The notes beneath the pieces were generated by a model. It was not told the DNA's origin. It did not search any database and worked only from the letters and a program-made list of their open reading frames with translations. A DNA stretch of 64,000 nt from Arthrobacter gandavensis (GTDB taxonomy: Bacteria > Actinomycetota > Actinomycetes > Actinomycetales > Micrococcaceae). The stretch spans positions 434,001 through 498,000 of the forward strand of contig NZ_VTFU01000001.1 in NCBI RefSeq assembly GCF_009192735.1, given 5' to 3'. This document shows positions 51,642-59,795 of this stretch, in pieces. Made by a program: the position numbers and the translations under genes. Position 1 is the stretch's first letter; every line of letters starts with the position of its first letter.

Positions 51642-52262
51642 TCAGTCACCCGGTTCGCCGATGCCGCGGGCCGCCAGGGCATCTCCGGTCTGCTGTGCGT
51701 AGGCCACCGCCTTGATCACCACGGGGACGGTCAGGGCCCGCGGATTGCGCTCCAGTCCGCGCGCCATGGCCGAATGCCGAACGTCGCGGGCTGATCCCAG
51801 CAAAAAGGGAATGCTGCGCATCATCAGGGCCAGTGTCAGGCCGAAGCGTTCCGGGTCCGCGCCGAGAAAGCGGAACGGACGGGCCAGCGCCACCAAGCCG
51901 TCGAGCAGCTCCTGCACCGGGGTGGTCAGCGTCAGGAGCCGGGCGGCAGCCACGCAGGCGGCAATATTGCCGGGAACCAGGACGGCCATCTCCGGACCGG
52001 CGGTGAAGGCCTGGAAAGCGCCGAGCAGCAGCAGCACCGGCCACATCAGCTTCAGCGGCCGCCAGGCTTCGGACGCCATTCCGGCGGCAGCATAAAGCCC
52101 TGCCAGCAGCACAATTCCCACACCGAGCACCGGCAGCGAGCCCGCAGCCAGCAGCCCGGTGGAGAAAACGACGACGCCGGCAGCCTTCAGGGCCAACGGC
52201 GCCCGGTGCACGGGCGAGCTGCCCTGCCGGTAGGACCCCAGGAAATCCGGCGAGCTCTTCAC
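51642..52262 (-). CDS. bioN: Biotin ECF transporter T component BioN
   Basis: The 206-residue membrane protein has about five spans and the T-component signature: two Ala-Arg-Gly-like segments in the C-terminal half (GSARDVRHSAMARGLERNP and GDALAARGIG) that contact the ATPase, and RFLGADPERFGLTLALMMRSIPFLL. It couples ATP hydrolysis by BioM to BioY movement. GTG 52262 starts seven bases after the bioM stop. A longer in-frame extension inside bioM is rejected. It is the last gene of bioY-bioM-bioN. Confidence 0.88.
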   Translation of the reverse strand: MKSSPDFLGSYRQGSSPVHRAPLALKAAGVVVFSTGLLAAGSLPVLGVGIVLLAGLYAAAGMASEAWRPLKLMWPVLLLLGAFQAFTAGPEMAVLVPGNIAACVAAARLLTLTTPVQELLDGLVALARPFRFLGADPERFGLTLALMMRSIPFLLGSARDVRHSAMARGLERNPRALTVPVVIKAVAYAQQTGDALAARGIGEPGD

Positions 52263-52269
52263 TGGTGCA

Positions 52270-52989
52270 TCACCGTCCCCCCAAGGCCATGGCGCGGTAG
52301 GCGTCGATGGCCTGGGCCGGGCCGCCGTCGTACACAATCCTGCCGCCGTCGACCACCAGGATGCGCTGCGCGTCGGCAGCGAAGTCCAGGTCATGCGTGG
52401 TGTAAATGACCTGCTGGGGGAGGTCGGCGAAGATCCGCCGGAGCCGTGCGGTGTTGCGCAGGTCCAGGAGGGTGCTGGGCTCGTCGGCAACGAGGATGGC
52501 GGGATCAACGGCCAGCACCGAGGTCAGGGCCATCAGCTGGCGCTCACCTCCGGACAGGTCGTAAATGCTGCGGTCCGCCAGTTCCAGCAGGCCCATGGCG
52601 GACAGCCGTTCCTCGGCTGCGATCCGCCGCTCCTCCCGTCCGCGGATTCCGGCGCGCAGGGACAGTTCCACGTCGTCGCGCCCCGTGGGCATCACCAGCT
52701 GGGAGAGGGGGTCGGTGAAGACAAAGCCGACCTGGCGCCGGACCTTGCTCCCGTGTTTCGCCGTGTCCAGCCCCTCCACGCTGACTGTGCCGGTGTCCGG
52801 CAGCAGCAGGCCGTTGAGCAGCTTCAGCAAAGTGGATTTCCCCGACCCGTTGGCGCCGACCACTGCTATCCGCGGCTCGGCCAGGTCGAGGTCAAGCCGG
52901 TGCAGGATGGGAGTCCGGCGCGCTGCCCCCGGGGTGTTCCCGGGATCATCCGGCAGCACCGAAACATCCCGCAGCGAGATCAGCGGCAT
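52270..52989 (-). CDS. bioM: Biotin ECF transporter ATP-binding protein BioM
   Basis: The 239-residue ABC ATPase of the ECF type has Walker A VVGANGSGKST near residue 44, a Q-loop region VGFVFTDPLSQLVMPTGRDDVE near 90 with the ECF-characteristic Asp, signature DLSGGERQLMALTSVLA near 145 and Walker B ILVADEPSTLLD near 167. It powers biotin uptake with BioY and BioN. ATG 52989 overlaps the bioY stop by one base (TGATG), indicating coupling. Confidence 0.92.
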   Translation of the reverse strand: MPLISLRDVSVLPDDPGNTPGAARRTPILHRLDLDLAEPRIAVVGANGSGKSTLLKLLNGLLLPDTGTVSVEGLDTAKHGSKVRRQVGFVFTDPLSQLVMPTGRDDVELSLRAGIRGREERRIAAEERLSAMGLLELADRSIYDLSGGERQLMALTSVLAVDPAILVADEPSTLLDLRNTARLRRIFADLPQQVIYTTHDLDFAADAQRILVVDGGRIVYDGGPAQAIDAYRAMALGGR

Positions 52990-53609
52990 CAGCGCGGCTT
53001 CGGAACCAGGCGCGGAAAGGCCGTCAGGACGCTGACGCCCACAGCCGCTGCCAACAGATTCTTCAGGACGTCACCGGGCCAGAAGGCAATGTCCGCAGCC
53101 AACGCCGCCGGGAAATCCAGTTTTGCATTCAGCATCAGGCCCGCGATGCCAAGCGGATGGATCACGAGGAAGCTGGTCACCATTGCGGCCCCGAACAGGA
53201 GGGGGAAGCGGGCCCGCCGGGTGCGGCGCAGGACCATGCGGGCCAACAGGCCCACGAGGAACGCCGCGGGCAGGAATGCCAGCAGGTATCCGGCCGACGG
53301 GCCGGCCAAAACGCCCAGCCCGCCGCTGAAGCCGCTGAATACGGGAAGACCGGCCAGGCCGGCGGCCAGGAACAGGCCCACGGCGGCGGCGCCGCGTGCC
53401 GGGCCCAGGATGATGCCTGTCAGCATGACGGCCAGCGTCTGCAGCGTTATGGGCACTCCCGGTCCAAGGGGAATGCCGGGGAGAACCGAAAAAGCAGCCG
53501 TCAACGCCGCGAAGACCGCGATCAGGGAGAGGTCGGCGGACGTCCAGCGGGTCCGGCGTCCAGATACCCGCCGGGAAGGCGCTGCCGGGTCAGCGGAGGG
53601 AATGGTCAT
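52989..53609 (-). CDS. bioY: Biotin ECF transporter S component BioY
   Basis: The 206-residue membrane protein has six spans and the BioY signature: LSVLPGIPLGPGVPITLQTLAVMLTGIILGPARGAAAVGLFLAAGLAGLPVFSGFSGG (about residues 40-97) and GPSAGYLLAF. BioY binds biotin with high affinity and is the first gene of the operon. A GTGAG/CTCAC palindrome lies 31 bases upstream of the ATG. No biotin synthesis genes are in the window, which fits reliance on import but does not prove it. Confidence 0.95.
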   Translation of the reverse strand: MTIPSADPAAPSRRVSGRRTRWTSADLSLIAVFAALTAAFSVLPGIPLGPGVPITLQTLAVMLTGIILGPARGAAAVGLFLAAGLAGLPVFSGFSGGLGVLAGPSAGYLLAFLPAAFLVGLLARMVLRRTRRARFPLLFGAAMVTSFLVIHPLGIAGLMLNAKLDFPAALAADIAFWPGDVLKNLLAAAVGVSVLTAFPRLVPKPR

Positions 53610-53639
53610 TTCGTCTCACTTCATAGGAGTTCCACAAGG

Positions 53640-53653
53640 GTGAGGTAACTCAC
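53640..53653. promoter_or_regulatory. Candidate operator upstream of bioY
   Basis: GTGAGGTAACTCAC is a perfect 5-bp-arm palindrome 31-44 bases before the bioY ATG. Actinobacterial biotin uptake genes are often controlled by a TetR-type regulator (BioQ) at short palindromes. This one does not match a consensus I can state with certainty. Confidence 0.4.
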
Positions 53654-53839
53654 GCTTGGTTGGACAGCCATGCATATGCCTGCCATGACGGGGGAGTGGA
53701 GGTGGTTCGCTTCCGACACTAGCCGGGACAGGCCGGGATTCCTTTGGAGCTTTTCTACAAATCCGCTATGGACGGTAGACTTGAAAGGCTGCTTCCGCAG
53801 TTCAGCCTCTATCCCCAACCCCCTCGAAAGGTCCACTGA

Positions 53840-55438
53840 GTGATTGCCGTATCTAATCTCGAGCTCCGTGCCGGCGCACGTTTGCTCATGGAAGCGGTTT
53901 CATTCCGTGTTGACAAAGGCGACAAAATTGGATTGGTAGGCCGCAACGGAGCGGGCAAAACCACCCTTACCAAGGTCCTGGCCGGCGAGGCCCTGCCGGC
54001 TGCCGGGCATGTGAAGCGTGCCGGCGAGATTGGCTACCTGCCGCAGGATCCCCGCACCCCCGACATGGAGCAGCTCGGCCGTGACCGCATCCTCTCGGCC
54101 CGCGGCCTGGATAAGGTCTCGGCAGAGCTGAAGAAGTGCCAGGACGAGATGGCCAGCGATGACCCCAAAATCTCGCAGAAGGCCATGAACCGCTATGACC
54201 GGCTGGAGGCCGAGTTCCTCTCCGCCGGTGGATATGCGGCGGAGTCCGAAGCGGCAACCATCACCGCCAACCTGGCGCTGCCTGACCGGCTGCTCAACCA
54301 GCCCCTGAGTACTCTCTCCGGTGGCCAGCGCCGCCGTGTGGAGCTGGCCCGGATCCTGTATTCCGACGCCGAGACCATGCTCCTTGACGAGCCCACCAAC
54401 CACCTCGACGCCGATTCCATCGCCTGGCTGCGCGAGTTCCTGAAGAACCACACCGGCGGCCTGATCGTGATCAGCCACGATACCGAGCTCCTGGAAGCAA
54501 CCGTCAACAAGGTCTTCAGCCTGGACGCCAACCGCGCCACGATCGATATCTACAACATGGACTGGAAGCGCTACAAGATCCAGCGTGAAACAGATGAACG
54601 CGCCCGCAAGCGTGAGCGCGCCAACACCGAAAAGAAGGCAGGCATCCTGCTGGCCCAGGCCAACAAGATGAAGGCCCGCGCGTCGGGCGCCTCGGCCGCA
54701 CAGAGCATGCTCAAGCGCGTGGACCGCCTTATGGGCGGACTGGACGCCGTGCGCGCCACGGACCGGGTTGCCGCACTGCGCTTCCCGGACCCCGCGCCCT
54801 GCGGCAAGACGCCCCTGATGGCCGAGGGCCTGAGCAAGAGCTATGGCTCGCTGGAAATCTTCACCGACGTGGATCTGGCCATTGACCGCGGTTCCAAGGT
54901 GGTCATCCTGGGCCTGAACGGCGCCGGCAAGACCACGCTGCTCCGCATGCTCGCCGGCGTGGACACCCCCGACACCGGAAAACTCATCCCGGGCCACGGC
55001 CTGAAGGTGGGCTACTACGCCCAGGAGCACGAAACCCTGGACACGGAACGTACCGTGCTGGAAAACATGCGCTCCTCGGCGCCGGACATGGATGATGCCG
55101 AAGTCCGCAGCGTGCTGGGTTCCTTTATGTTCAGCGGCGACGACGTCGAGAAGAAGGCCGGAGTGCTCTCCGGCGGCGAGAAGACCCGTCTGGCGCTGGC
55201 CACCATTGTTGCGTCATCAGCTAACGTCCTGCTGCTTGATGAGCCCACCAACAACCTCGACCCCGCCTCCCGCGCGGAGATCCTGGGTGCCCTGAGCAGC
55301 TACTCGGGCGCAGTGGTGATGGTCAGCCACGATGAGGGTGCCGTGGCTGCGCTGAATCCGGAGCGTGTGGTGCTGCTGCCCGACGGCGACGAGGACCACT
55401 GGAACGAAGATTATCTGGATCTGGTGACGCTGGCCTAA
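53840..55438 (+). CDS. ABC-F family ATP-binding protein
   Basis: The 532-residue soluble protein has two ABC modules and no membrane domain. Walker A sites are GRNGAGKTT near residue 36 and GLNGAGKTT near 356; signatures LSGGQRRRVELARIL and LSGGEKTRLALATIV; Walker B LLDEPTNHLD and LLDEPTNNLD. The linker between modules (about 250-310) is basic and helical. This is the ribosome-associated ABC-F architecture: translation factors and, in some subfamilies, antibiotic resistance by ribosome protection. Which branch applies cannot be told from motifs. GTG 53840 follows GAAAGG. A TAGACT box (53776-53781) is a possible -10. Confidence 0.92.
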   Translation: MIAVSNLELRAGARLLMEAVSFRVDKGDKIGLVGRNGAGKTTLTKVLAGEALPAAGHVKRAGEIGYLPQDPRTPDMEQLGRDRILSARGLDKVSAELKKCQDEMASDDPKISQKAMNRYDRLEAEFLSAGGYAAESEAATITANLALPDRLLNQPLSTLSGGQRRRVELARILYSDAETMLLDEPTNHLDADSIAWLREFLKNHTGGLIVISHDTELLEATVNKVFSLDANRATIDIYNMDWKRYKIQRETDERARKRERANTEKKAGILLAQANKMKARASGASAAQSMLKRVDRLMGGLDAVRATDRVAALRFPDPAPCGKTPLMAEGLSKSYGSLEIFTDVDLAIDRGSKVVILGLNGAGKTTLLRMLAGVDTPDTGKLIPGHGLKVGYYAQEHETLDTERTVLENMRSSAPDMDDAEVRSVLGSFMFSGDDVEKKAGVLSGGEKTRLALATIVASSANVLLLDEPTNNLDPASRAEILGALSSYSGAVVMVSHDEGAVAALNPERVVLLPDGDEDHWNEDYLDLVTLA

Positions 55439-55450
55439 GCAGCCGCTGGG

Positions 55451-55485
55451 GGAGCTTCCGGGAATATCTCCCGGAAGCTCCTTTG
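55451..55485 (+). terminator. Terminator of the ABC-F gene
   Basis: A perfect 13-bp stem GGAGCTTCCGGGA encloses ATATC and is followed by TTTG. Confidence 0.85.
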
Positions 55486-55750
55486 TCATTTCCGCGGGCA
55501 ATACCCGCCCCTCCTGGCTTCACGTCCCCGCTGCCCCTGTTTCCAGGGGGCATCGCGGGGGCAGCGCGGGGGAGGGAGGTGTAGGGAGTGGGCACGGGTA
55601 GACCCCACCCGGCCTGGAAGGCCCTTGGCGGCAGGTTCGAACTCACCCTGGGCTGCTTGAAGCGGCCACTGCGACGACGTTGAACGGCGCCCCGCCCTGA
55701 CACTCGAGCGAATCCCAGGCCGCGCATTCAGCGGCACTTAATTTCACTCT
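55486..55750. other. Gene-free GC-rich region
   Basis: I see no convincing gene in these 265 bases. A hairpin with CCCCGCTGCCCC (55526-55537) pairing to GGGGCAGCGCGGGG is the strongest structure. A palindromic GGTTCGAAC at 55634-55642 resembles a tRNA T-loop, but neither strand has the matching arms. Short frames on the minus strand (down to 55486) are Arg/Pro-rich, lack a ribosome site and look non-coding. At about 55735 the composition changes abruptly to AT-rich. Confidence 0.5.
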
Positions 55751-55754
55751 ATTT

Positions 55755-55804
55755 TGTTCGTATCCATTTGAATCCAGCGATATAAAGTTTTCCGGATATA
55801 TCCG
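55755..55804 (+). promoter_or_regulatory. AT-rich promoter with palindromic operator for the AAA ATPase gene
   Basis: TTGTTC (55755-55760) and GATATA (55779-55784) form a promoter with an 18-base spacer. The expected transcription start falls on or just before CGGATATATCCG (55793-55804), a perfect 12-bp palindrome. It is followed by AAGG and the ATG at 55818. A site across the start point would suit a repressor, possibly the ATPase's own product. Confidence 0.5.
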
Positions 55805-55817
55805 CTAAGGTGATGGG

Positions 55818-56987
55818 ATGCACAGTGCCTCAAATCCGTACTCACCCGGCGCCGGCCGGACACCTTTCGCGTTGGCCGGCAGAACAGCATTGATGAATGA
55901 CTTTGATCTGCTGATTTCGCGGGTGGCCGCGGGACGCACGGACCGGGGGATCGTGCTGCACGGACTGCATGGAGTGGGAAAGACCGTGCTGCTCAATGAC
56001 TTTCGCCGCCGGGCGGAGGAGGCCGGTTTCCTGGTCGTCTCCTTGGAAGGCAGGGATGCCGAGGGTGGGCCCAAGGCAGTTCGCGCGAAGCTGGGCCGCG
56101 GACTGCTGCAGGCCGGGCGGAAGGCCGCGTCCCGGGGCGGCACCGCAGCACTGAGGTCCGCGCTGGGAACCATTGCCTCCTTCGCCGACGGGCTGCAGGT
56201 CAGCGGCATCGACGTGGGAGTCGGCTCCCGCACCGGCCGGGGTGACTCCGGCGCGTTTGCCGTGGACCTTGAGGAAACAGTGGAGGACACGGCCGTCGCC
56301 CTGGGTGAGAAAAAGTCGGCCCTGATCATCGTGGTGGACGAGATGCAGAGCCTGGACCCGGCGCTGCTCTCGGCCCTGCTGGGCGCCCAGCACCAGGCCG
56401 GGCAGCGGGACTGGCCGTTTTATCTGGTCGCTGCCGGGCTGCCGAATCTGCCCTCCACGCTGAACCAGTCGCAGCGGTACGCCGAGGGCCTGTTTACCTA
56501 CCGGAGGGTGGGTGCCCTGGACCGCGACGACGCAGCATCCGCCCTGGCGGATCCGGCCCGGGAGCAGGGGGTCAGCTATGACCCGGAAGCGCTGGATCTG
56601 CTGTTGAACGCCGCCGGGGGATACCCCTATTTCCTGCAGGAGTATGGATCGGCTGCGTGGGAATCCGCGCCCCGCAAGCGAATCACGGCGGAGGACGCCC
56701 GGGTGGCCGTGGAAATTGGCCGTGCCCAGCTTGACCAGGGATTCTTCCCGATGCGCTGGCGCCGCGCCACCAAGGCGGAGCGGGAGTTCCTGCGGCTGAT
56801 GGCGATGGACGGCGCCGCCGGATCGAGCACGGCAACGCTGGCGGCCCGAGCCGGAAAGAAAATGACCTCCATGACAATGACGCGGGGGTCCCTGATCCGC
56901 AAGGGCATCATCTACGCTCCGTCCCTGGGCCAGGTCTCCTTCACCGTGCCGGGCATGTCCGAGTACGTGCGGCGGGTCACCGGCTAG
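55818..56987 (+). CDS. AAA-type ATPase, Orc1/Cdc6-like layout
   Basis: The 389-residue protein opens with NPYSPGAGRTPFALAGRTALM, then a P-loop GLHGVGKT (residues 49-56), Walker B ALIIVVDEMQ (168-176), and a helical lid YPYFLQEYGSAAWES near 275. A C-terminal winged-helix-like region has TKAEREFLRLMAMDG and MTMTRGSLIRKGIIYAPSLGQVSFTVP. This layout is shared by a family of stand-alone ATPases in actinobacteria with Orc1/Cdc6-like topology. The function is unknown; a regulatory or phage-defence role is only speculation. It is monocistronic, with a distinctive AT-rich promoter. The signal-free sequence suggests a cytoplasmic protein. Confidence 0.8.
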   Translation: MHSASNPYSPGAGRTPFALAGRTALMNDFDLLISRVAAGRTDRGIVLHGLHGVGKTVLLNDFRRRAEEAGFLVVSLEGRDAEGGPKAVRAKLGRGLLQAGRKAASRGGTAALRSALGTIASFADGLQVSGIDVGVGSRTGRGDSGAFAVDLEETVEDTAVALGEKKSALIIVVDEMQSLDPALLSALLGAQHQAGQRDWPFYLVAAGLPNLPSTLNQSQRYAEGLFTYRRVGALDRDDAASALADPAREQGVSYDPEALDLLLNAAGGYPYFLQEYGSAAWESAPRKRITAEDARVAVEIGRAQLDQGFFPMRWRRATKAEREFLRLMAMDGAAGSSTATLAARAGKKMTSMTMTRGSLIRKGIIYAPSLGQVSFTVPGMSEYVRRVTG

Positions 56988-57044
56988 CCGGGCAAATCAC
57001 CGTTTCGGGGTTGGCACCGTCCGCGGCAGTGGTAACTTTTGGCC

Positions 57045-57815
57045 ATGCGCCGGTCCACTGTCGGTTCTCTTGATCCCTGGCCCGCCGGTCCGGTGGTTTC
57101 TCCTCCCGTACTGGTGACGCAGTCATGGTCCGAGGCAGTTTTCCTGCACTGGCGCCTTCCCGCCTCCCACGCTGAGCGGTACATGCCGCCGCTGGTTGAG
57201 CCCGACGTCTTCCTCGGCTCCACCTGGGTGGGACTCATCGGCTTCCGGCTGCACCGAACCAGGCTGGGCGGTGCGGTCCCCGTTCCCTGGATAGGCGACT
57301 TTACCGAGGTCAACGTGAGGCTCTATACCCGGGGTGCAGACGGTTCGCGGGGAGTGCTCTTTATCTCGCTGGACGCTTCCCGGCTCCCGGCTGTCCTCGC
57401 GGCACGTTCGGTGGGGATTCCTTACGTCTTCTCACGCTGCCGGCCCCGGCACCGGCCGGGGGATGCCACCTATGGGTACGACGTCGCAAGGTTCCGCGGT
57501 CAGGGGCATTCCACTTTCGACGTGGAGCCGGATTTTGGCCGGCAGGCCGCGGACCCGTTATCCCTTGAGTTGACTGCCCGTTTCGGTGCCCATGCCCGAA
57601 TCGGCGGCCGGACTCTGCTGGTACCCAACTCGCATCGTCCGTGGCCGCTGCACCCGGCGAGGCTTGCTTCTCTCGACGATGGGTTGTTGCCTTCCGCCGG
57701 TTTTCCAGTGACCGGTCCGCCGGAGTCGGTGCTCTATTCGCCGGGCGTGCAGACAGTTTTCGGTGTGCCGCGCCTGGTTCGGCCCGGCACCGAAGCAGGA
57801 GAAGGGCAGCGCTGA
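57045..57815 (+). CDS. DUF2071-like (YqjF-type) protein
   Basis: The 256-residue protein begins with a Pro-rich lead and then W..AVFLHWRLPASHAERYMPPLVEPDVFLGSTWVGLIGFRLHRTRL, the YqjF/DUF2071 beginning. VPWIGDFTEVNVRLYTRG and GVLFISLDASRLPAVLAARSVGIPYVFSR follow, both typical. DUF2071 proteins have an acetoacetate-decarboxylase-like barrel, but their activity is not known. ATG 57045 is six bases after TAACTT (57033-57038), so it may be leaderless; the TTG at 57039 is less likely. The gene is unusual only in its lone position between two longer genes of unknown role. Confidence 0.82.
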   Translation: MRRSTVGSLDPWPAGPVVSPPVLVTQSWSEAVFLHWRLPASHAERYMPPLVEPDVFLGSTWVGLIGFRLHRTRLGGAVPVPWIGDFTEVNVRLYTRGADGSRGVLFISLDASRLPAVLAARSVGIPYVFSRCRPRHRPGDATYGYDVARFRGQGHSTFDVEPDFGRQAADPLSLELTARFGAHARIGGRTLLVPNSHRPWPLHPARLASLDDGLLPSAGFPVTGPPESVLYSPGVQTVFGVPRLVRPGTEAGEGQR

Positions 57816-57843
57816 AGGGCTGCCCGCGCCTCGCCCGCGCGCT

Positions 57844-57899
57844 TTGAACGGTTCCCGGGGACTCGGTAAGCTGGAGGTTTTGAACCTGATTGAGGTTCA
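57844..57899 (+). promoter_or_regulatory. Promoter and palindrome upstream of the lipoprotein gene
   Basis: TTGAAC (57844-57849), a 17-base spacer and TAAGCT (57867-57872) make the best-spaced promoter in this window. The palindrome TGAACCTGATTGAGGTTCA (57881-57899, 7-bp arms) begins right at the predicted start point. It could be an operator or a leader hairpin. Confidence 0.6.
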
Positions 57900-57968
57900 G
57901 TTCCCGGTACCAAGGACGGCACAGCTATTTCCCGCTTATCTTCCCTTCCGTTTCGCCGCTGCCTGACC

Positions 57969-59753
57969 GTGGGAGTCCTGTCGCTGGGGCTTGTGCTGGG
58001 CGGGTGTTCCGGGCCGCCGGCGGGCAGCACGGGTTCGGACACCCCGGACGTTCCATCAGTGGGCCTGAGTGATAATTCCGCAGCGAGGGAAGTCTTCGAC
58101 GGGGGAGCGGTTAAGTCATCCCTGGCCGCCAGCGCCGCCTTCTTTTCGTCCAGCCCGTCAGCCGTGGTGCTGGCGTCCCCGTCTGCCGGGACAGCACCCG
58201 CAGCGCAGGCGCCCGAAACCTTGGCACTGACCGGCCAGGCTGCAGCGGCCGCCGCCGGCCTGGGAATTCCGCTGCTCGTTGCGGAGCCCGGCAGCGAACA
58301 GTTGGTTGCCGGTGAGCTGGACCGGCTGGGCGCCACTTCAGTGATCCTCTACGGAACACCGGAAAGCGGGTGGCCGCACACCGTGGGCGAAAGGACACAG
58401 GTCCCCGGCCCCTCAGATGCCACCGGCTTTGACTCGGTCCTCGGCCTCCAAACCGATGCTGCCGGTTCCGCTGCAACCGGTACTGACGCTGTCGGCGAGG
58501 AAGGCCTTGTAGCCGGAATTGCCGCCATGGCGGCGGGGGAGCGGCTGATGGTTCCCGGGCTGCAGGATCCCGGCGCATCCCCGGTGCCCGACGCTTCCCC
58601 GGTGCCCGATGCATCCCCCTCGGCCGGTTCGTCCCCGTCGGGCAGCGCCTCCCCGCGCCCGTCGGAAACCTCTTCCCCCTCCGAAGCCACAGGCGAGCTG
58701 CCCGACTTCAAGCCGTCGTCAAATCCTTCCGATGCGGTGGTGCTGACCACCTCCGACCCGGCATCAGCCGGCGCAGTGGCCACGGCGCGTGCCGCGGGGG
58801 CGGAAGTGCGCGTGGTCGGGACCCCGGATCCCCGGGCTGACGCGGCAACAATCGAGCTCCTGCGCAGTCACCGCGGGGACAGCATCTACGCCGTCGGTGA
58901 TGCGTTTGGCGGGACGGAGAACTTCAGTGCCCAAACGGCCGTCGCACTGGACGCACCGGAGTTGCCCGGCGGCGGACAAACGGTTTTTCCCGGCCGGAGA
59001 ATGGTGGCGCTCTACGGTCATCCCAGCGGACCCAGCCTGGGTGTGCTGGGTGAGCAGGGGCCGGCGGAAGCGATTCAGCTGGCCCGGAATACCGCGGCCC
59101 AGTACCAGCCCCACAGTGAAGAGCCGGTGGTCCCGGCCCTGGAGATCATCACCACAGTGGCCAGCTCGGAAGCCGGAGAGGACGGAAACTACTCTGCTGA
59201 AACGCCGGTTGACGAGCTGCGGCCGTGGGTGGACGCGGCCGGTGAGGCCGGCGTCTACGTGGTGCTGGACCTGCAGCCGGGGCTGAGCAGCTTCCTCGAC
59301 CAGGCGGTCCGCTACAAAGAGCTCCTGCAGCTTCCGCATGTGGGCCTGGCACTGGACTCCGAATGGCGGATTGAGCCGGGACAGCGCCACTTGGAGCAAA
59401 TCGGTTCAGTGGACGCGGCAGAGGTGAACGAGGTCTCCGCCTGGCTGGCGGATCTGACCCGCGACAACGTCCTCCCGCAAAAGGTGTTCATGCTTCACCA
59501 GTTCAACCTCTCCATGATCCGGAACCGCGGTCAGCTCAACGTCAGCCATCCGGAACTGGCAGTCAGCCTGCACGCGGACGGACATGGAGATCCAGGCCAG
59601 AAACTGGACACATGGAACGTCCTGCGCAGCGGACTGCAGCCGGAGATTTGGCCGGGCTGGAAGAACTTCCACGACGAAGACACTCCCATGCTGACTCCCG
59701 AGCAGACCTTCACGCAGGTCAGCCCGAAACCGTGGTTCGTCTCGTACCAGTAA
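57969..59753 (+). CDS. Secreted lipoprotein of unknown function
   Basis: The 594-residue exported protein has a lipobox LVLGGCSG, the Cys being the lipid anchor. A Ser/Pro/Ala-rich linker with a repeated PVPDAS unit (about residues 210-245) joins two parts. The first (about 80-180) is a Rossmann-like segment, LLVAEPGSEQLVAGELDRLGATSVILYG, reminiscent of cell-wall-binding repeats. The second (about 255-594) has VVLDLQPGLSSFLDQAVRYKELLQLPHVGLALDSEWRI and HQFNLSMIRNRG, and looks like a TIM-barrel hydrolase fold. I cannot name a function. GTG 57969 leaves only eleven residues before the lipobox. The upstream in-frame codons to 57927 (ISRLSSLPFRRCLT) would complete a normal signal peptide but offer only an ATT start. 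Confidence 0.75.
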   Translation: MGVLSLGLVLGGCSGPPAGSTGSDTPDVPSVGLSDNSAAREVFDGGAVKSSLAASAAFFSSSPSAVVLASPSAGTAPAAQAPETLALTGQAAAAAAGLGIPLLVAEPGSEQLVAGELDRLGATSVILYGTPESGWPHTVGERTQVPGPSDATGFDSVLGLQTDAAGSAATGTDAVGEEGLVAGIAAMAAGERLMVPGLQDPGASPVPDASPVPDASPSAGSSPSGSASPRPSETSSPSEATGELPDFKPSSNPSDAVVLTTSDPASAGAVATARAAGAEVRVVGTPDPRADAATIELLRSHRGDSIYAVGDAFGGTENFSAQTAVALDAPELPGGGQTVFPGRRMVALYGHPSGPSLGVLGEQGPAEAIQLARNTAAQYQPHSEEPVVPALEIITTVASSEAGEDGNYSAETPVDELRPWVDAAGEAGVYVVLDLQPGLSSFLDQAVRYKELLQLPHVGLALDSEWRIEPGQRHLEQIGSVDAAEVNEVSAWLADLTRDNVLPQKVFMLHQFNLSMIRNRGQLNVSHPELAVSLHADGHGDPGQKLDTWNVLRSGLQPEIWPGWKNFHDEDTPMLTPEQTFTQVSPKPWFVSYQ

Positions 59754-59770
59754 TCGGCCTAAAGGCTACC

Positions 59771-59795
59771 AGCCGGGTGAAAGGGAACCCCGGCT
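59771..59795. terminator. Weak hairpin between convergent genes
   Basis: The 7-bp stem AGCCGGG/CCCGGCT lies between the lipoprotein and SURF1 stops. There is no T-run, so termination is uncertain. Confidence 0.35.

Noticed and set aside
55617-55690. tRNA gene suggested by GGTTCGAAC
   Set aside because: The bases flanking the T-loop-like motif do not pair as a T-arm, and no anticodon or acceptor stem fits on either strand.
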